A stretch of 64,000 nt of DNA from an uncultured Oscillibacter sp. (GCA_947365245.1 CANAWG010000015.1:1-64000), one strand, 5' to 3'. Counted from the first letter of the stretch, positions 52,662-62,382 are shown. The notes: a model not told the origin generated them from the sequence alone. Translations and numbers: made by a program.

Positions 52662-53582
52662 TCACGCCTCCGGCTGCGCCGCGCTCTTTCGCTCCGGCAG
52701 CTGGGCCAGCACCACGGCCGCCAGCATCAGCACACAGCCCAGGTACTCTTTCCCGCTCATCTGGTTTCCAAACGCCACGGCCCCCGCGATGGTGGCGAAC
52801 ACCGACTCCAGACTCAGCAGCAGCGACACCACCGTGGGGTTGGAGCCCTTCTGGGCCACGATCTGCAGAGTATAGGCCACGCCGCTGGAGAACACGCCCA
52901 CGAACAAAATGGGCCCGGCGCAGAGGCGGACGGCCTCCCAGGTGGGGCTCTCCGTCACCAGCATCCCCACGGCGGACAGCGCCGCCGCCACCAGAAACTG
53001 GACGCAGGACATCTCCACGCCGTCCACCTTCTGGGTGAAGTGGTCGATAACCAGGATGTGGCCCGCGAAGCAGAACGCGCACAGCAGGATGTAGAAATCA
53101 CCGGCGGCGATGGTGAACTCCTCGGTGATGCACAGGCAGTAGAGGCCCGCCACCGCCAGCACGATGCCCAGCCAGATGCTCCTGGGGGCTTTCTTTTTGA
53201 GGAACAGGCCCAAAATGGGCACAATGACGATGTACAGCGCCGTGATAAAGCCCGCCTTGCCGGGAGTGGTGCTCTCGATGCCCTTTTGCTGGAGGTTGGC
53301 GGCCACCGTCAGCGCCACGCCGCAGCACGCGCCGCCCAGGAGCAGCTCTTTGCGGTAGGCGGGGGTGGATTTCTCCGCCTCCTCCCTGCCGGCCTTGCGC
53401 CGCGCCGCCCGCAGCACCACGCACACCACCAGCAAAAAGAGAAACGCCACCGCCGAGCGGGCCGCGTTGAACGTGAAAGGCCCCACGAAGTCCGCCCCCA
53501 CGCTCTGAAACACGAACGCCGTACCCCAGATCAGCGCCGCCAGCACGGGCAGCACGTTCTGCCGAATCCAATTTGTCCTCAT
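52662..53582 (-). CDS. DMT superfamily (EamA) transporter
   Basis: A 306-residue protein with ten hydrophobic spans in two EamA repeats. The typical opening is NVLPVLAALIWGTAFVFQSVGADFVGPFTFNAARSAVAFLFLL, and the second repeat has AGPILFVGVFSSGVAYTLQIVAQKGSNPTVVSLLLSLESVFATIAGAVAFG. These proteins usually export amino acids or other small metabolites. It is a single gene and its substrate cannot be told from sequence. Confidence 0.92.
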   Translation of the reverse strand: MRTNWIRQNVLPVLAALIWGTAFVFQSVGADFVGPFTFNAARSAVAFLFLLVVCVVLRAARRKAGREEAEKSTPAYRKELLLGGACCGVALTVAANLQQKGIESTTPGKAGFITALYIVIVPILGLFLKKKAPRSIWLGIVLAVAGLYCLCITEEFTIAAGDFYILLCAFCFAGHILVIDHFTQKVDGVEMSCVQFLVAAALSAVGMLVTESPTWEAVRLCAGPILFVGVFSSGVAYTLQIVAQKGSNPTVVSLLLSLESVFATIAGAVAFGNQMSGKEYLGCVLMLAAVVLAQLPERKSAAQPEA

Positions 53583-53761
53583 ATATCTTGTCTCATCTTC
53601 CTTCCTGTGATATACTGTTGAGAAAACTCCGGAACGGCCGCCCTCCGCCCCTTGGGGAACGCGGGCGGAGGCCCATCCGGAAAATCCTCAGGTATCGTAT
53701 CATAAAGGCGGAAAATTGGCAAGCCCATGCGCGCAGGATTTCCGCCGGAGAGGAGGCCGCC

Positions 53762-54352
53762 GTGGAATTTCGGGCGCTGCGCGAACCGGAGATTCGGGAC
53801 TGGTACACCCAGGAGTTCATCAAAACTTTCCCCCCCAACGAGCAAAAGCCGCTGGAGCTGATTCTGGCGCTGGCGGACGCGGGCCGCTATACCCTTATGG
53901 GATTGTACGACGGCGACGACCTGCTGGGCTACGCCTCCCTCCAGACCCACCCGGACCACCCCGCCTACGTCCTGCTGGACTATCTGGGCGTCACCGCCGC
54001 GCGGCGAAACGGCGGCCTGGGAGCGCGGATCCTCTCCCTCTTGGAGGAGCGGTTCCAGGACAATGTCCATGTGATCGTGGAGGCGGAGAGCCCCGTCCCC
54101 GGCGGAGACGAGGCGGAAAGCCGCCTGCGCACCCGCCGCATCGGCTTCTACGAGCGCTGCGGCTGCCGCCGGGTCTACGAGATGGGCGCCTGCGGCATCC
54201 GCTGCCAGGCCCTGACCCTGGGGGAGCCGGGAGACCTGGCGCCCCTGATGGCGGCCCATCGGGCCATCTACGGCCCCGGCCGCCCGGATATCACCATCCC
54301 CCTGGGGCGGTCGGACACCCCCCGCCCCGCCTGCTGGGGCAGAGACACGTGA
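53762..54352 (+). CDS. GNAT family N-acetyltransferase
   Basis: A 196-residue acetyltransferase. I start it at the GTG at 53762, which has GGAGAGGAGG upstream; the frame stays open further upstream but lacks a better start. It shows the acetyl-CoA-binding region (YVLLDYLGVTAARRNGGLGARILSLLEERF) and RRIGFYERCGCRRVYEMG. The acceptor is unknown. It is followed at 18 bp by a HAD hydrolase and a pentapeptide protein on the same strand, which may form one transcript. Confidence 0.8.
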   Translation: MEFRALREPEIRDWYTQEFIKTFPPNEQKPLELILALADAGRYTLMGLYDGDDLLGYASLQTHPDHPAYVLLDYLGVTAARRNGGLGARILSLLEERFQDNVHVIVEAESPVPGGDEAESRLRTRRIGFYERCGCRRVYEMGACGIRCQALTLGEPGDLAPLMAAHRAIYGPGRPDITIPLGRSDTPRPACWGRDT

Positions 54353-54370
54353 GAAAAAGGAGACACGGCC

Positions 54371-55012
54371 ATGCTGCTATTTGACCTGGACGGCACCCTC
54401 ATCGACTCCAACCGCGTCTGGAAAGACGTGGACCGGGAGTTTCTGGCCCGGCGGGGTCTGCCCTATACCCGGGCCTACTACGAGGGCGTGGCCCACACCA
54501 TCTTTCCCCTGGCAGCCAAGTTCACCAAGGAGTTCTGCCATCTGCCGGAGTCCTGCGAGGAGATCATGGCGGAGTGGATGGTGCTGGCCAAGGACGCCTA
54601 CGCCCACGTGCCGGTGAAGCCCGGCGTCCGGGCCTATCTCAAGCAGTGCAAAGCCGAGGGGCGGCGGATGGCGGTGGTGACCTCCAGCGTGCCGGAGCAC
54701 TGCCACCTGGCCCTGGAGAAGCTGGACCTCTCGAAATACTTCGAGCGGATCAACTTCGCCCAGGACTTAGGCATGGACAAGAAGCTGCCGGACGTGTGGC
54801 TGGCGGCGGCGAAGGTCCACGGCGTCCGGCCGGAGGACTGCACCGTGTTCGACGACAGCCTGGCCGCCTGCAAGGGGGCCAGGGCCGCGAAAATGCGGGT
54901 GGTGGGCGTGTACGACAGCTTCTTCAACCACGACGAAAAAGAGATGCGGGGCTTCTGCGACGTGTATATCACGAGCTTTGAGGAGCTCCTCCTGCCGGAG
55001 CGGCGGAAATGA
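54371..55012 (+). CDS. HAD family hydrolase
   Basis: A 213-residue HAD-IA phosphatase. Motif I is LLFDLDGTLIDSN (Asp6, Asp8), motif II VVTSSVPE, motif III with Lys in DLGMDKKLPDVWLAAA, and motif IV VFDDSLAACKGARAAKM. A helical cap lies between motifs I and II. Likely a phosphoglycolate- or sugar-phosphate-type phosphatase; the substrate is not evident. Its stop overlaps the start of the next gene by four bases. Confidence 0.92.
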   Translation: MLLFDLDGTLIDSNRVWKDVDREFLARRGLPYTRAYYEGVAHTIFPLAAKFTKEFCHLPESCEEIMAEWMVLAKDAYAHVPVKPGVRAYLKQCKAEGRRMAVVTSSVPEHCHLALEKLDLSKYFERINFAQDLGMDKKLPDVWLAAAKVHGVRPEDCTVFDDSLAACKGARAAKMRVVGVYDSFFNHDEKEMRGFCDVYITSFEELLLPERRK

Positions 55013-55629
55013 CCGCCGCCGTCTCCCTCCGGCAGGCCCTGGAGGACGCCCGGCAGGGCGGAGAGGTGCTGGAGTTACTGTCTTTCGACCACGCGGACGC
55101 CGAATCCCTGGACTTCTCGGACCTGACTTTCCGGCAGCTCTCCTTTCAAGCCTGCCATTTCACCGGATGCGACCTTGGCGGCGCGGCGTTCTACGACTGC
55201 GCCTTTTCCGGCTGTCAGTTCACATCGTGCCGCTTTCCCGTCAGCTACTGGAAGGCCTGCCGCCTCACCGGCTGCAAGGCCGACGGCGGCGACTTCCGCC
55301 GCGGCCGGTTCAAGGACTGTACCTTTCAGGCGTGCGTCCTCCGCTACGCCAACTTCGCCAATACCGTCTGGGAGCGGTGCACTCTGTCATCGTGCAATCT
55401 CACGGAGTCCTCCCTGTCGGAGTGCAGGCTCTCCAAAACCATTCTCCAATCCGTGGACCTCACCGGCGCGGAGCTGTTCCGCACGCCCCTCAAGGGCATG
55501 GACCTCTCCTCCTGCACCCTGGACCGGGTGTCCCTGTCGGAGACCTGCGCCGAGCTGAGAGGCGCGAAGCTCCACGCCGGCCAGGCCGCCGTAGTGGCCC
55601 GGATCCTGGGAATTGAGATCGTCCCATGA
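55009..55629 (+). CDS. Pentapeptide-repeat protein
   Basis: A 206-residue right-handed beta-helix protein. Residues about 30-185 follow the five-residue period with Phe/Leu at the centre (FQACHFTGCDLGGAAFYDCAFSGCQF and onwards), unusually rich in Cys. Related proteins (Qnr, MfpA, McbG) mimic DNA and protect gyrase, but most have unknown roles. It is translationally coupled to the HAD gene. Resistance to quinolones should not be assumed. Confidence 0.88.
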   Translation: MTAAVSLRQALEDARQGGEVLELLSFDHADAESLDFSDLTFRQLSFQACHFTGCDLGGAAFYDCAFSGCQFTSCRFPVSYWKACRLTGCKADGGDFRRGRFKDCTFQACVLRYANFANTVWERCTLSSCNLTESSLSECRLSKTILQSVDLTGAELFRTPLKGMDLSSCTLDRVSLSETCAELRGAKLHAGQAAVVARILGIEIVP

Positions 55630-55659
55630 AAAAAGCGCGCCCCCGTCGGGGGCGCGCTT
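55629..55659 (-). terminator. Terminator of pcrA
   Basis: AAGCGCGCCCCC-GTC-GGGGGCGCGCTT (55633-55659); on the minus strand the stem ends in TTTTTT. Confidence 0.85.
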
Positions 55660-55666
55660 CCTGTCT

Positions 55667-58147
55667 TTACAGCTTTTTCATGTGGCTTCCGGCGAACTTC
55701 AGCATCAGCCGCTTGGGCTTTTCCGCCCCCTGGAACTGGACGGTGACCATGGCGTCGCCGGACATGGGCTTGACCTCCAGCACCGTCCCCTGGCCGAAGG
55801 CGGTGTGCTCCACCTGATCCCCGGGCTGAAGCTCCAGCATGGGCGCGGAGACGCCGCCCCGGGTTGCCGCCGGGCGCTGGGGCGCGGCCTTGGCCGCCGT
55901 CTCCCGGTAGGAGCGGACCGCGCCGCCGGCCGTTCTGCCGCCGTAGCCGCCGTAATTGGACGCGCCGCCGTAGGAGACCGTCCCGCCGTCCCAGCCGCCG
56001 CCGGAGGGCCGCTCCTCTTCGCCGCCGAAGCGGGGTTCGGGCTTTCCCTCCCAGCGCATATTCTCCTCCGGGATTTCGTCCAGAAACCGGGAGGAGCGAT
56101 TGCTGCTGGTGCGGCCGTACAGCATCCGCTGGCGGGCGTTGGTCATGGTCAGGTGCTCCTTGGCCCGGGTCATGGCCACGTAGCAGAGCCGCCGCTCCTC
56201 CTCCAGCTCCTCCTGGTCGTACTGGGCGGAGCTGCCGGGGAAGATCCCCTCCTCCATGCCCACCACGTAGACCAGGGGGAACTCCAGTCCCTTGGCGGAG
56301 TGGATCGTCATCATGGTGACGCAGTCGTCCCCGCCCTCCAGGGAGTCCAGGTCCGTGTACAGGGCGATCTCGTTCAAAAAGCCGGAGAGGGTGGCGTCCT
56401 CCGGGTCCCGCTCTAAAAAGCCCAGGATGTTGGATTTCAGCTCCTCCACGTTCTCAATGCGGCCCCGGCTCTCCACGTCGTTCTTCTCCTCCAGGGCCTT
56501 AACATAGCCGCTTTGGTCGCACACGGCGTCGTAGAACTCCGGCAGGGCCAGCTCCGCCCCCTGGCGGCGGAGACCGTCGATGAGGTCGGCGAATTTTAAG
56601 AGCTTGGCCTTAGCGGCTTTCAGCTCCGGGAAGAGGTCCGCGTTGCGGATGATCTCGTACAGCGAGGCCCCCTGGGCCGCCGCCAGGTCCGCCACCTTGT
56701 CCATGGTGGTGGCGCCGATGCCCCGGGCGGGGCTGTTGACGATCCGCCGCAGCCGCAGGTCGTCCAGGGGGTTGTTCAAAACGCACAGGTACGCCAGCAT
56801 GTCCTTGACCTCCGCCCGGTCAAAGAACTTCATGCCCCCCACCACCTTGTAGGGCACGCCGTTGCGGCGCATGGCGTACTCCAGGGCGTTGGACTGGGCG
56901 TTCATGCGGTAGAGCACCGCGGCGTCCCGGAACCTCCGCCCCCGGTTCACCGCCATCATGATGTCCCCCACCACGAAGTTGGCCTCGTCGCTCTCGCTGA
57001 AGGTGGTCTTGACGGAGACGGTCTCGCCGCTGCCGTTGTCCGTCCACAGCGTCTTGCCCTTGCGGCCCTGGTTGTTGCGGATGACGGCGTTGGCGGCGTC
57101 CAGAATGTTCTGGGTGGAGCGGTAATTCTGCTCCAGGCGGATCACCCGGGCGTTCTTGTACTGCTTTTCAAAGCTGAGGATGTTCTCGATGTTAGCCCCC
57201 CGGAAGCGGTAGATGGACTGGTCGTCGTCGCCCACCACGCAGAGGTTTTTCCGTCCCCCCGCCAGGAGGCTGGTCAAGAGGTACTGGAGGTGGTTGGTGT
57301 CCTGGTACTCGTCCACCAGCACGTAGCGGAACTTGTTCTGGTAGTATTCCAGCACCTCCCGCTCCTGCCGCAGCAGCGTGACGGTGTGGTAGATGATGTC
57401 GTCAAAGTCCATGGCGTTGGCGGAGCGGAGCCGCTTGGCGTAGGCGTCGTAGACCTTAGCCACCCGGCTGAGCTTCCAGTCCGCCTCGCCGCTGTGCTTG
57501 GCGGCGAAGTCCTCCGGGCTCTCGTACTTGTCCTTGGCGCTGCTGATGATGGTGAGGACGCTCTTGGGGGGGAACGCCTTCTCGTCCAGGTTCAGCTCCT
57601 TGATGATATCCCGCAGAACCCGCTTGGAGTCGTCGGTGTCGTAGATGGTAAAGTTCTTGTCAAAGCCGATGCGGTCGGCGTCCCGCCGCAGGATGCGGAC
57701 GCAGGCGGAGTGGAACGTGGATGCCCAGACGTCGTTAGCAGCAGGCCCCAGACGGGCCGCCAGGCGGTCTTTCAGCTCCCCCGCCGCCTTGTTGGTGAAC
57801 GTGATGGCGATGATCTCCCAGGGGCGGGGCACGTCCACGGCGCACAGGCGGCGGGCCCGGTCGATCTCCAATGCCTCCGGCTGCTCCGGAAAATTCTCCA
57901 GAAAGGCCAGGTCCTCCTCCGCGGCCCACTCCGGCACCTCCTCGCAGTCGCTGCCCCGGCCGTAGGTCAGGAGATTGTAGATCCGCTGGATCAGCACCGT
58001 GGTCTTGCCGCTGCCGGCCCCCGCCAGCAGCAGCAGCGGCCCCTCCGTCGCCATGGCGGCCTGGCGCTGCATGGGGTTCAGCCGCCGCAGGTCCCGGGCG
58101 ATGACCGCCCGCCGGGCGGCGATGTAGCGTTCGTTGAAATCAGTCAT
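55667..58147 (-). CDS. pcrA: ATP-dependent DNA helicase PcrA/UvrD
   Basis: An 826-residue SF1A helicase. Motif Q/I is LNPMQRQAAMATEGPLLLLAGAGSGKTTVLIQR, motif II LVDEYQDTN, motif III VGDDDQSIYRFRGANIENIL, motif IV EQNYRS, motif V SAKGLEFPLVYVVGMEEGIFP and motif VI RRLCYVAMTRAKEHL. A Gly-rich linker leads to the C-terminal Tudor-like RNA-polymerase-binding domain (GDQVEHTAFGQGTVLEVK). It removes recombination intermediates and acts in excision repair. There is an insertion of about 40 acidic residues after motif I (residues 65-105). Confidence 0.96.
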   Translation of the reverse strand: MTDFNERYIAARRAVIARDLRRLNPMQRQAAMATEGPLLLLAGAGSGKTTVLIQRIYNLLTYGRGSDCEEVPEWAAEEDLAFLENFPEQPEALEIDRARRLCAVDVPRPWEIIAITFTNKAAGELKDRLAARLGPAANDVWASTFHSACVRILRRDADRIGFDKNFTIYDTDDSKRVLRDIIKELNLDEKAFPPKSVLTIISSAKDKYESPEDFAAKHSGEADWKLSRVAKVYDAYAKRLRSANAMDFDDIIYHTVTLLRQEREVLEYYQNKFRYVLVDEYQDTNHLQYLLTSLLAGGRKNLCVVGDDDQSIYRFRGANIENILSFEKQYKNARVIRLEQNYRSTQNILDAANAVIRNNQGRKGKTLWTDNGSGETVSVKTTFSESDEANFVVGDIMMAVNRGRRFRDAAVLYRMNAQSNALEYAMRRNGVPYKVVGGMKFFDRAEVKDMLAYLCVLNNPLDDLRLRRIVNSPARGIGATTMDKVADLAAAQGASLYEIIRNADLFPELKAAKAKLLKFADLIDGLRRQGAELALPEFYDAVCDQSGYVKALEEKNDVESRGRIENVEELKSNILGFLERDPEDATLSGFLNEIALYTDLDSLEGGDDCVTMMTIHSAKGLEFPLVYVVGMEEGIFPGSSAQYDQEELEEERRLCYVAMTRAKEHLTMTNARQRMLYGRTSSNRSSRFLDEIPEENMRWEGKPEPRFGGEEERPSGGGWDGGTVSYGGASNYGGYGGRTAGGAVRSYRETAAKAAPQRPAATRGGVSAPMLELQPGDQVEHTAFGQGTVLEVKPMSGDAMVTVQFQGAEKPKRLMLKFAGSHMKKL

Positions 58148-58236
58148 ATATTCACCAGTTTCCCTTATATTCTCCTCCCTATTTTAGGACAAAACCCCGC
58201 CCAGGTCAACCGTGGTTTTCCCGGTTGGCGCGGGAC

Positions 58237-58273
58237 AAAAGAGGAGCCATCCTCCTGGATGGCTCCTCTTTTT
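58237..58273 (-). terminator. Terminator of the butyrate operon
   Basis: AGAGGAGCCATCC-TCCT-GGATGGCTCCTCT, with TTTT at the minus-strand end. Confidence 0.85.
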
Positions 58274-58288
58274 ACCTGAAAAGGGATC

Positions 58289-59428
58289 TTACTTCGCGGC
58301 CTTGGCGGCCCGGATGGCCTCGGTCAGCATGGGGGTGACCTTGAAGAGGTCGCCGCAGATGCCGTAGTCGGCGATCTCGAAGATGGGGGCGGTGTCGTTC
58401 TTGTTCACCGCGATGATGCACTCGGAGTCCTGCATGCCGGCCTTGTGCTGGATGGCGCCGGAGATGCCCAGGGCGATGTACACCTTGGGATGCACGGTCT
58501 TGCCGGTCTGGCCCACCTGGTGGTCGGCGCTGAGCCAGCCGGAGTCGATGGTGGCGCGGCTGCCGCCGACAACGCCGCCCAGCTCCGCCGCCAGCTCCTC
58601 AGCCAGCTTGATGCCGCCCTCGACATCCTTGCTGATGCCGCGGCCGACGGAGACGATGAAGTCCGCGCCGATCAGGTCCACCAGCTTCTTGGCGGCCTTG
58701 ACCACCTCGGTGACCTCGGTGTGGATGTCCTCCTTGCTCAGGGTGAAAGCGGGCTTCTCGATGACGCAGGCGTCGGCCTTGGCCTGATCGAAAGCGTTCT
58801 TCTTCATAACGCCGGGACGCACCGTGGCCATGCAGGGACGGAAGCGGGGGCAGATGATGGAGGCCATCAGATGGCCGCCGAACGCGGGACGGGTCATCTT
58901 CAGGTCCCGGGAGACGTCGCGCTTCTCGCCCAGCACCATGGCGGTGCCGACCTTCTCGATCTTGTCCTCGGGCAGCGTGGAGGCCTCCCGCAGGAAGTCC
59001 TTGTAGGTGCTCATCTCCACGTCCAGGTGGGTGCAGTCGGCGCACAGGCCGGTGTGCAGGCGGGCCGCGCAGCGGGGCGCCAGGTCACGGCCGATGTTGG
59101 TGGCGCCGATCAGGAACGCCTCGGGCTTCTTGTCCTCGATGACGTCGCAGATGACCTTGGTGTAGGCGTCGGTGTTGTACACGGCCAGCAGGGGATCCTG
59201 GCAGACCAGGACCTTGTCGGCGCCGTAGCCGCCCAGCTCCTTGGCGGCGGCCTCGATGCCCTCGCCGCCCAGCAGCAGTCCGCACAGGTCCACGCCCAGC
59301 TCGTTGGCCAGGTCACGGCCCTTGGAAATCAGCTCGAAATCGGTGGGCATCAGCTTGCCCTCGCGCTGCTCGCAGAACACCCATACATCCTTGAAAGCAG
59401 CGATATCCGCGCTATTGAAATTAGACAT
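58289..59428 (-). CDS. etfA: Electron transfer flavoprotein, alpha subunit
   Basis: A 379-residue FAD-binding subunit. The C-terminal FAD domain is recognised by VGGSRATIDSGWLSADHQVGQTGKTVHPKVYIALGISGAIQHKAGMQDSECIIAVNKND; the N-terminal part by LIGATNIGRDLAPRCAARLHTGLCADCTHLD. With EtfB and Bcd it forms a complex that in related anaerobes bifurcates electrons between crotonyl-CoA and ferredoxin. It is the last gene of the operon, 19 bp after etfB. Confidence 0.96.
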   Translation of the reverse strand: MSNFNSADIAAFKDVWVFCEQREGKLMPTDFELISKGRDLANELGVDLCGLLLGGEGIEAAAKELGGYGADKVLVCQDPLLAVYNTDAYTKVICDVIEDKKPEAFLIGATNIGRDLAPRCAARLHTGLCADCTHLDVEMSTYKDFLREASTLPEDKIEKVGTAMVLGEKRDVSRDLKMTRPAFGGHLMASIICPRFRPCMATVRPGVMKKNAFDQAKADACVIEKPAFTLSKEDIHTEVTEVVKAAKKLVDLIGADFIVSVGRGISKDVEGGIKLAEELAAELGGVVGGSRATIDSGWLSADHQVGQTGKTVHPKVYIALGISGAIQHKAGMQDSECIIAVNKNDTAPIFEIADYGICGDLFKVTPMLTEAIRAAKAAK

Positions 59429-59447
59429 AATCTTTTTATCCCCTTTC

Positions 59448-60248
59448 TCAGATGATGTGCTTCTTGGCCAAGATCCCGGCCAGCTGCTCGCAGGTAGCCT
59501 TGTCAGCGCCCTCCAACATCATGCCGGCGCCCTTCTGGGGAGGCGTGAAAGAGGTCAGAATGTTGGTGGGAGAGCCGCTGAGGCCGATGGTGCTCTTGTC
59601 GATCAGGGGATCGTCCTTCAACGCCTCGTAGTCGAACGTGGTCAGGGGCTTGCTGTAGGCCTCGAACACGCCGCCGACGCTCATGTAACGGGGCTCGTTG
59701 AGCTCCTTGATGCAGGTGATCAGGCAGGGAGTTTGGGTCTTGATGGTCATGTAGCCGTCCTCCAGCATCCGGCGGACGGTGACGGTGTTGCCGTCTTTCT
59801 GGATGTCGGCGGCGTAGGTGATCTGGGGCAGGTGCAGCTTCTCCGCCATCTGGGGACCCACCTGGGCGGTGTCGCCGTCGATGGCCTGGCGGCCGCACAT
59901 CACGATGTCGTCCTTCTCCACGCCGATGCGGTTGACCGCGGCGGCGATAATCTGGGAGGTGGCGTAGGTGTCGGAGCCGCCGAACTCACGGGCGGAGACC
60001 AGAACGGCCTCGTCGGCGCCCATGGCCAGGGCCTCCCGGAGCATACCGGCGGCCGGGGGCGGGCCCATGGTGACCACGACGACCTTGCAGCCGGTGGCGT
60101 CCTTCATCTTCAGGGCGGCCTCCAGGGCGTTCATGTCGTCGGGGTTGGTGATGGTCTGCATGGAAGCACGGTTCAGCGTACCATCGGGATTCACAGCGAC
60201 CTTGCCGGAGGTATCGGGAACCTGCTTAATAGAAACAATAATTTTCAT
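59448..60248 (-). CDS. etfB: Electron transfer flavoprotein, beta subunit
   Basis: A 266-residue subunit. It begins MKIIVSIKQVPDTSGKVAVNPDGTLNR and has the family NPDDMNALEAALKMKDATGCKVVVVTMGP, DDIVMCGRQAIDGDTAQVGPQMAEKL and ends in a C-terminal helix. In bifurcating Etfs this subunit carries the second FAD; the sequence alone does not prove bifurcation. It lies 20 bp after bcd. Confidence 0.96.
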   Translation of the reverse strand: MKIIVSIKQVPDTSGKVAVNPDGTLNRASMQTITNPDDMNALEAALKMKDATGCKVVVVTMGPPPAAGMLREALAMGADEAVLVSAREFGGSDTYATSQIIAAAVNRIGVEKDDIVMCGRQAIDGDTAQVGPQMAEKLHLPQITYAADIQKDGNTVTVRRMLEDGYMTIKTQTPCLITCIKELNEPRYMSVGGVFEAYSKPLTTFDYEALKDDPLIDKSTIGLSGSPTNILTSFTPPQKGAGMMLEGADKATCEQLAGILAKKHII

Positions 60249-60268
60249 TTTACCTTCTACCTCCTGTC

Positions 60269-61414
60269 TTATTTCACGCCCAGATGGCTGGAAATGACCA
60301 TGCGCTGGACTTCGGATGTGCCCTCATAGATCTCGGTGATCTTGGCGTCGCGCATCATGCGCTCCACGGGATACTCACGGGTGTAGCCATAGCCGCCGAA
60401 CAGCTGCACGGCACGGCGGGTGACGTCGGAAGCGGCCTCGGCGGCGAAGAGCTTGGCCATGGAGGCGTCCATGGAGTAGTCCTCGTGGAGCTGCTTCTTC
60501 ATGGCGGCGGCGTAGACTAAGTACTGAGCGGCCTGCATACGGCAGTGCATGTCGGCCAGCTGGAACTGGGTGTTCTGGAACTGGCTCAGGCGGCGGCCGA
60601 ACTGCACGCGCTCCTTAGTGTACTTCACGGCCTCGTTGACAGCGCCCTCGCCCAGGCCCAGGGCCTGGGAGGCAATGCCGATGCGGCCGCCGTCCAGGGT
60701 CATCATGGCGATCTTGAAGCCCTTGCCCTCTTTGCCCAGCAGGTTCTCCTTGGGAACGACGCAGTCCTCAAAGATCAGATCGCAGGTGGAGGAGCCGCGG
60801 ATGCCCATCTTTTTCTCGTGCTTGCCGGTGGAGAAGCCGGGGAAGCTCTTCTCCACGATGAAAGCGGAGATGCCGTGGTTGCCGGCCTTCTTGTCGGTCA
60901 TGGCGAAGACCACGAACGTGTCGGCCACGTTGCCGTTGGTGATGAAGCACTTGGAGCCGTTGAGCACCCAGTCGCCGTTCTCGTTCTTCACGGCGGTGGT
61001 CTGCTGGCCGGAGGCGTCGGTGCCGGCGTTGGGCTCGGTCAGGCCGAACGCGCCGATCTTGCGGCCGGAGCACAGGTCGGGCAGATACTTCTTCTTCTGC
61101 TCCTCGGTGCCGTGCTCAAAGATGGGGGCGCAGCAGAGGGACGTGTGGGCGGACACGATGACGGCGGTGGTGCCGCACACCTTGGCCAGCTCCTCCACGC
61201 ACATGGCATAGGAGAGGACGTCGCCGCCGGCGCCGCCGTACTCCTTGGGGAAGTAGATGCCCATCATCCCAAGCTTTGCCATCTTCTTGACGGTCTCCAT
61301 GGGGAACTCCTCGGTCTCGTCGACCTCCTCCGCCAGGGGCTTTACTTCGTTCTCGGCGAACTCACGGTACATCTTACGGAGCATCAGCTGCTCATTTGTC
61401 AGATGAAAATCCAT
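60269..61414 (-). CDS. bcd: Acyl-CoA dehydrogenase, probably butyryl-CoA dehydrogenase
   Basis: A 381-residue flavoenzyme. Features include EYGGAGGDVLSYAMCVEELAKVCGTTAVIVSAH, FGLTEPNAGTDASGQQTTAV, the FAD/CoA-binding GIASQALGLGEGAVNEAVKYTKERVQFGRRLSQFQNTQFQLADMH and the C-terminal QLFGGYGYTREYPVERMMRDAKITEIYEGTSEVQRMVIS, in which the Glu of YEGTSE is the catalytic base position of short-chain enzymes. It reduces crotonyl-CoA to butyryl-CoA with EtfAB. Confidence 0.95.
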   Translation of the reverse strand: MDFHLTNEQLMLRKMYREFAENEVKPLAEEVDETEEFPMETVKKMAKLGMMGIYFPKEYGGAGGDVLSYAMCVEELAKVCGTTAVIVSAHTSLCCAPIFEHGTEEQKKKYLPDLCSGRKIGAFGLTEPNAGTDASGQQTTAVKNENGDWVLNGSKCFITNGNVADTFVVFAMTDKKAGNHGISAFIVEKSFPGFSTGKHEKKMGIRGSSTCDLIFEDCVVPKENLLGKEGKGFKIAMMTLDGGRIGIASQALGLGEGAVNEAVKYTKERVQFGRRLSQFQNTQFQLADMHCRMQAAQYLVYAAAMKKQLHEDYSMDASMAKLFAAEAASDVTRRAVQLFGGYGYTREYPVERMMRDAKITEIYEGTSEVQRMVISSHLGVK

Positions 61415-61440
61415 ACCTCAATACTCCTTTCCTGTCCGGT

Positions 61441-62277
61441 TTACTTGGAATAATCAAAGAAGCCCTTGCCGGTCTTGCGGCCCAGCTCGCCGGCGCGCAC
61501 CTTCTTGCGCAGCAGGAGGCTGGCGCGGTACTTGGGATCGCCGGTCTCGTTGTACAGCGTCTCCATGATGGCAAGGCAGACATCCAGGCCGATCAGGTCG
61601 CCCAGGGCCAGGGGGCCCATGGGATGGTTGGCGCCCAGCTTCATGGCGGTGTCGATGCCCTCGGCGCTGGCCACGCCGGTATCCAGCAGGTCGGCGGCCT
61701 CGTTAATCATGGGGATCAGGATCTTGTTGACCACAAAGCCGGGGGCCTCGTTGACCTCCACGGGCTCCTTGCCGATCTCCTTGGACAGGTTCCAGATCAC
61801 GTCAAAGGTCTCCTGGGTGGTCTTGGCGCCCCGGATGATCTCCACCAGCTTCATGCTGGGAACGGGATTGAAAAAGTGCATACCGATGACGGGGTGGCTG
61901 AGGCCATTGGCCATCTCGGTGATGGACAGAGAGGAGGTGTTGGAGGCGAAGATGGCCTCGGGCTTGCACATGCCGTCCAGCTCGGTGAGCAGGGCTTTCT
62001 TCGTGGCCATATCCTCCTTGACGCACTCGATGATCAGGTCGGCGTCGGCACAGGCAGACTTCTCCTCCACCAGGACGTTGGCCATCAGAGCGTCGGCCGC
62101 GGCCTGCTCCATCTTGCCCTTCTCGACCCGCTTCTGGAGAGAGGCGGCCAGCTTGTCCTTGTGCTTCTGAGCAGAGGCCACAGAGCTGGCGTACATCAGG
62201 GCGGTGTGGCCCTTTGCCGCAAAGACCTGAGCGATGCCGCTGCCCATAGTGCCGGCGCCAAAAATTGCTACCTTCAT
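61441..62277 (-). CDS. hbd: 3-hydroxybutyryl-CoA dehydrogenase
   Basis: A 278-residue NAD(P)-dependent enzyme that reduces acetoacetyl-CoA to 3-hydroxybutyryl-CoA. It has VAIFGAGTMGSGIAQVFAAKGH, the catalytic His in GMHFFNPVPSMKLVEIIRG, and VNEAPGFVVNKILIPMINEA. It heads the operon hbd-bcd-etfB-etfA. The thiolase, crotonase and butyrate-forming genes are not in this window. Confidence 0.96.
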   Translation of the reverse strand: MKVAIFGAGTMGSGIAQVFAAKGHTALMYASSVASAQKHKDKLAASLQKRVEKGKMEQAAADALMANVLVEEKSACADADLIIECVKEDMATKKALLTELDGMCKPEAIFASNTSSLSITEMANGLSHPVIGMHFFNPVPSMKLVEIIRGAKTTQETFDVIWNLSKEIGKEPVEVNEAPGFVVNKILIPMINEAADLLDTGVASAEGIDTAMKLGANHPMGPLALGDLIGLDVCLAIMETLYNETGDPKYRASLLLRKKVRAGELGRKTGKGFFDYSK

Positions 62278-62382
62278 GATTGTTCCTCCTGTTATAAAAA
62301 TTTTTGTGCTTCGATTTTCTGTGGAGCGTGCGGGATTTACCGAGTCCGTTCAGCCCGCGGAAAATCGCAGTAAACCCGCACT

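Noticed and set aside
55009..55629. Quinolone-resistance (Qnr) function for the pentapeptide protein
   Set aside because: The repeat fold alone does not show gyrase binding; length and Cys-rich faces differ from classical Qnr.
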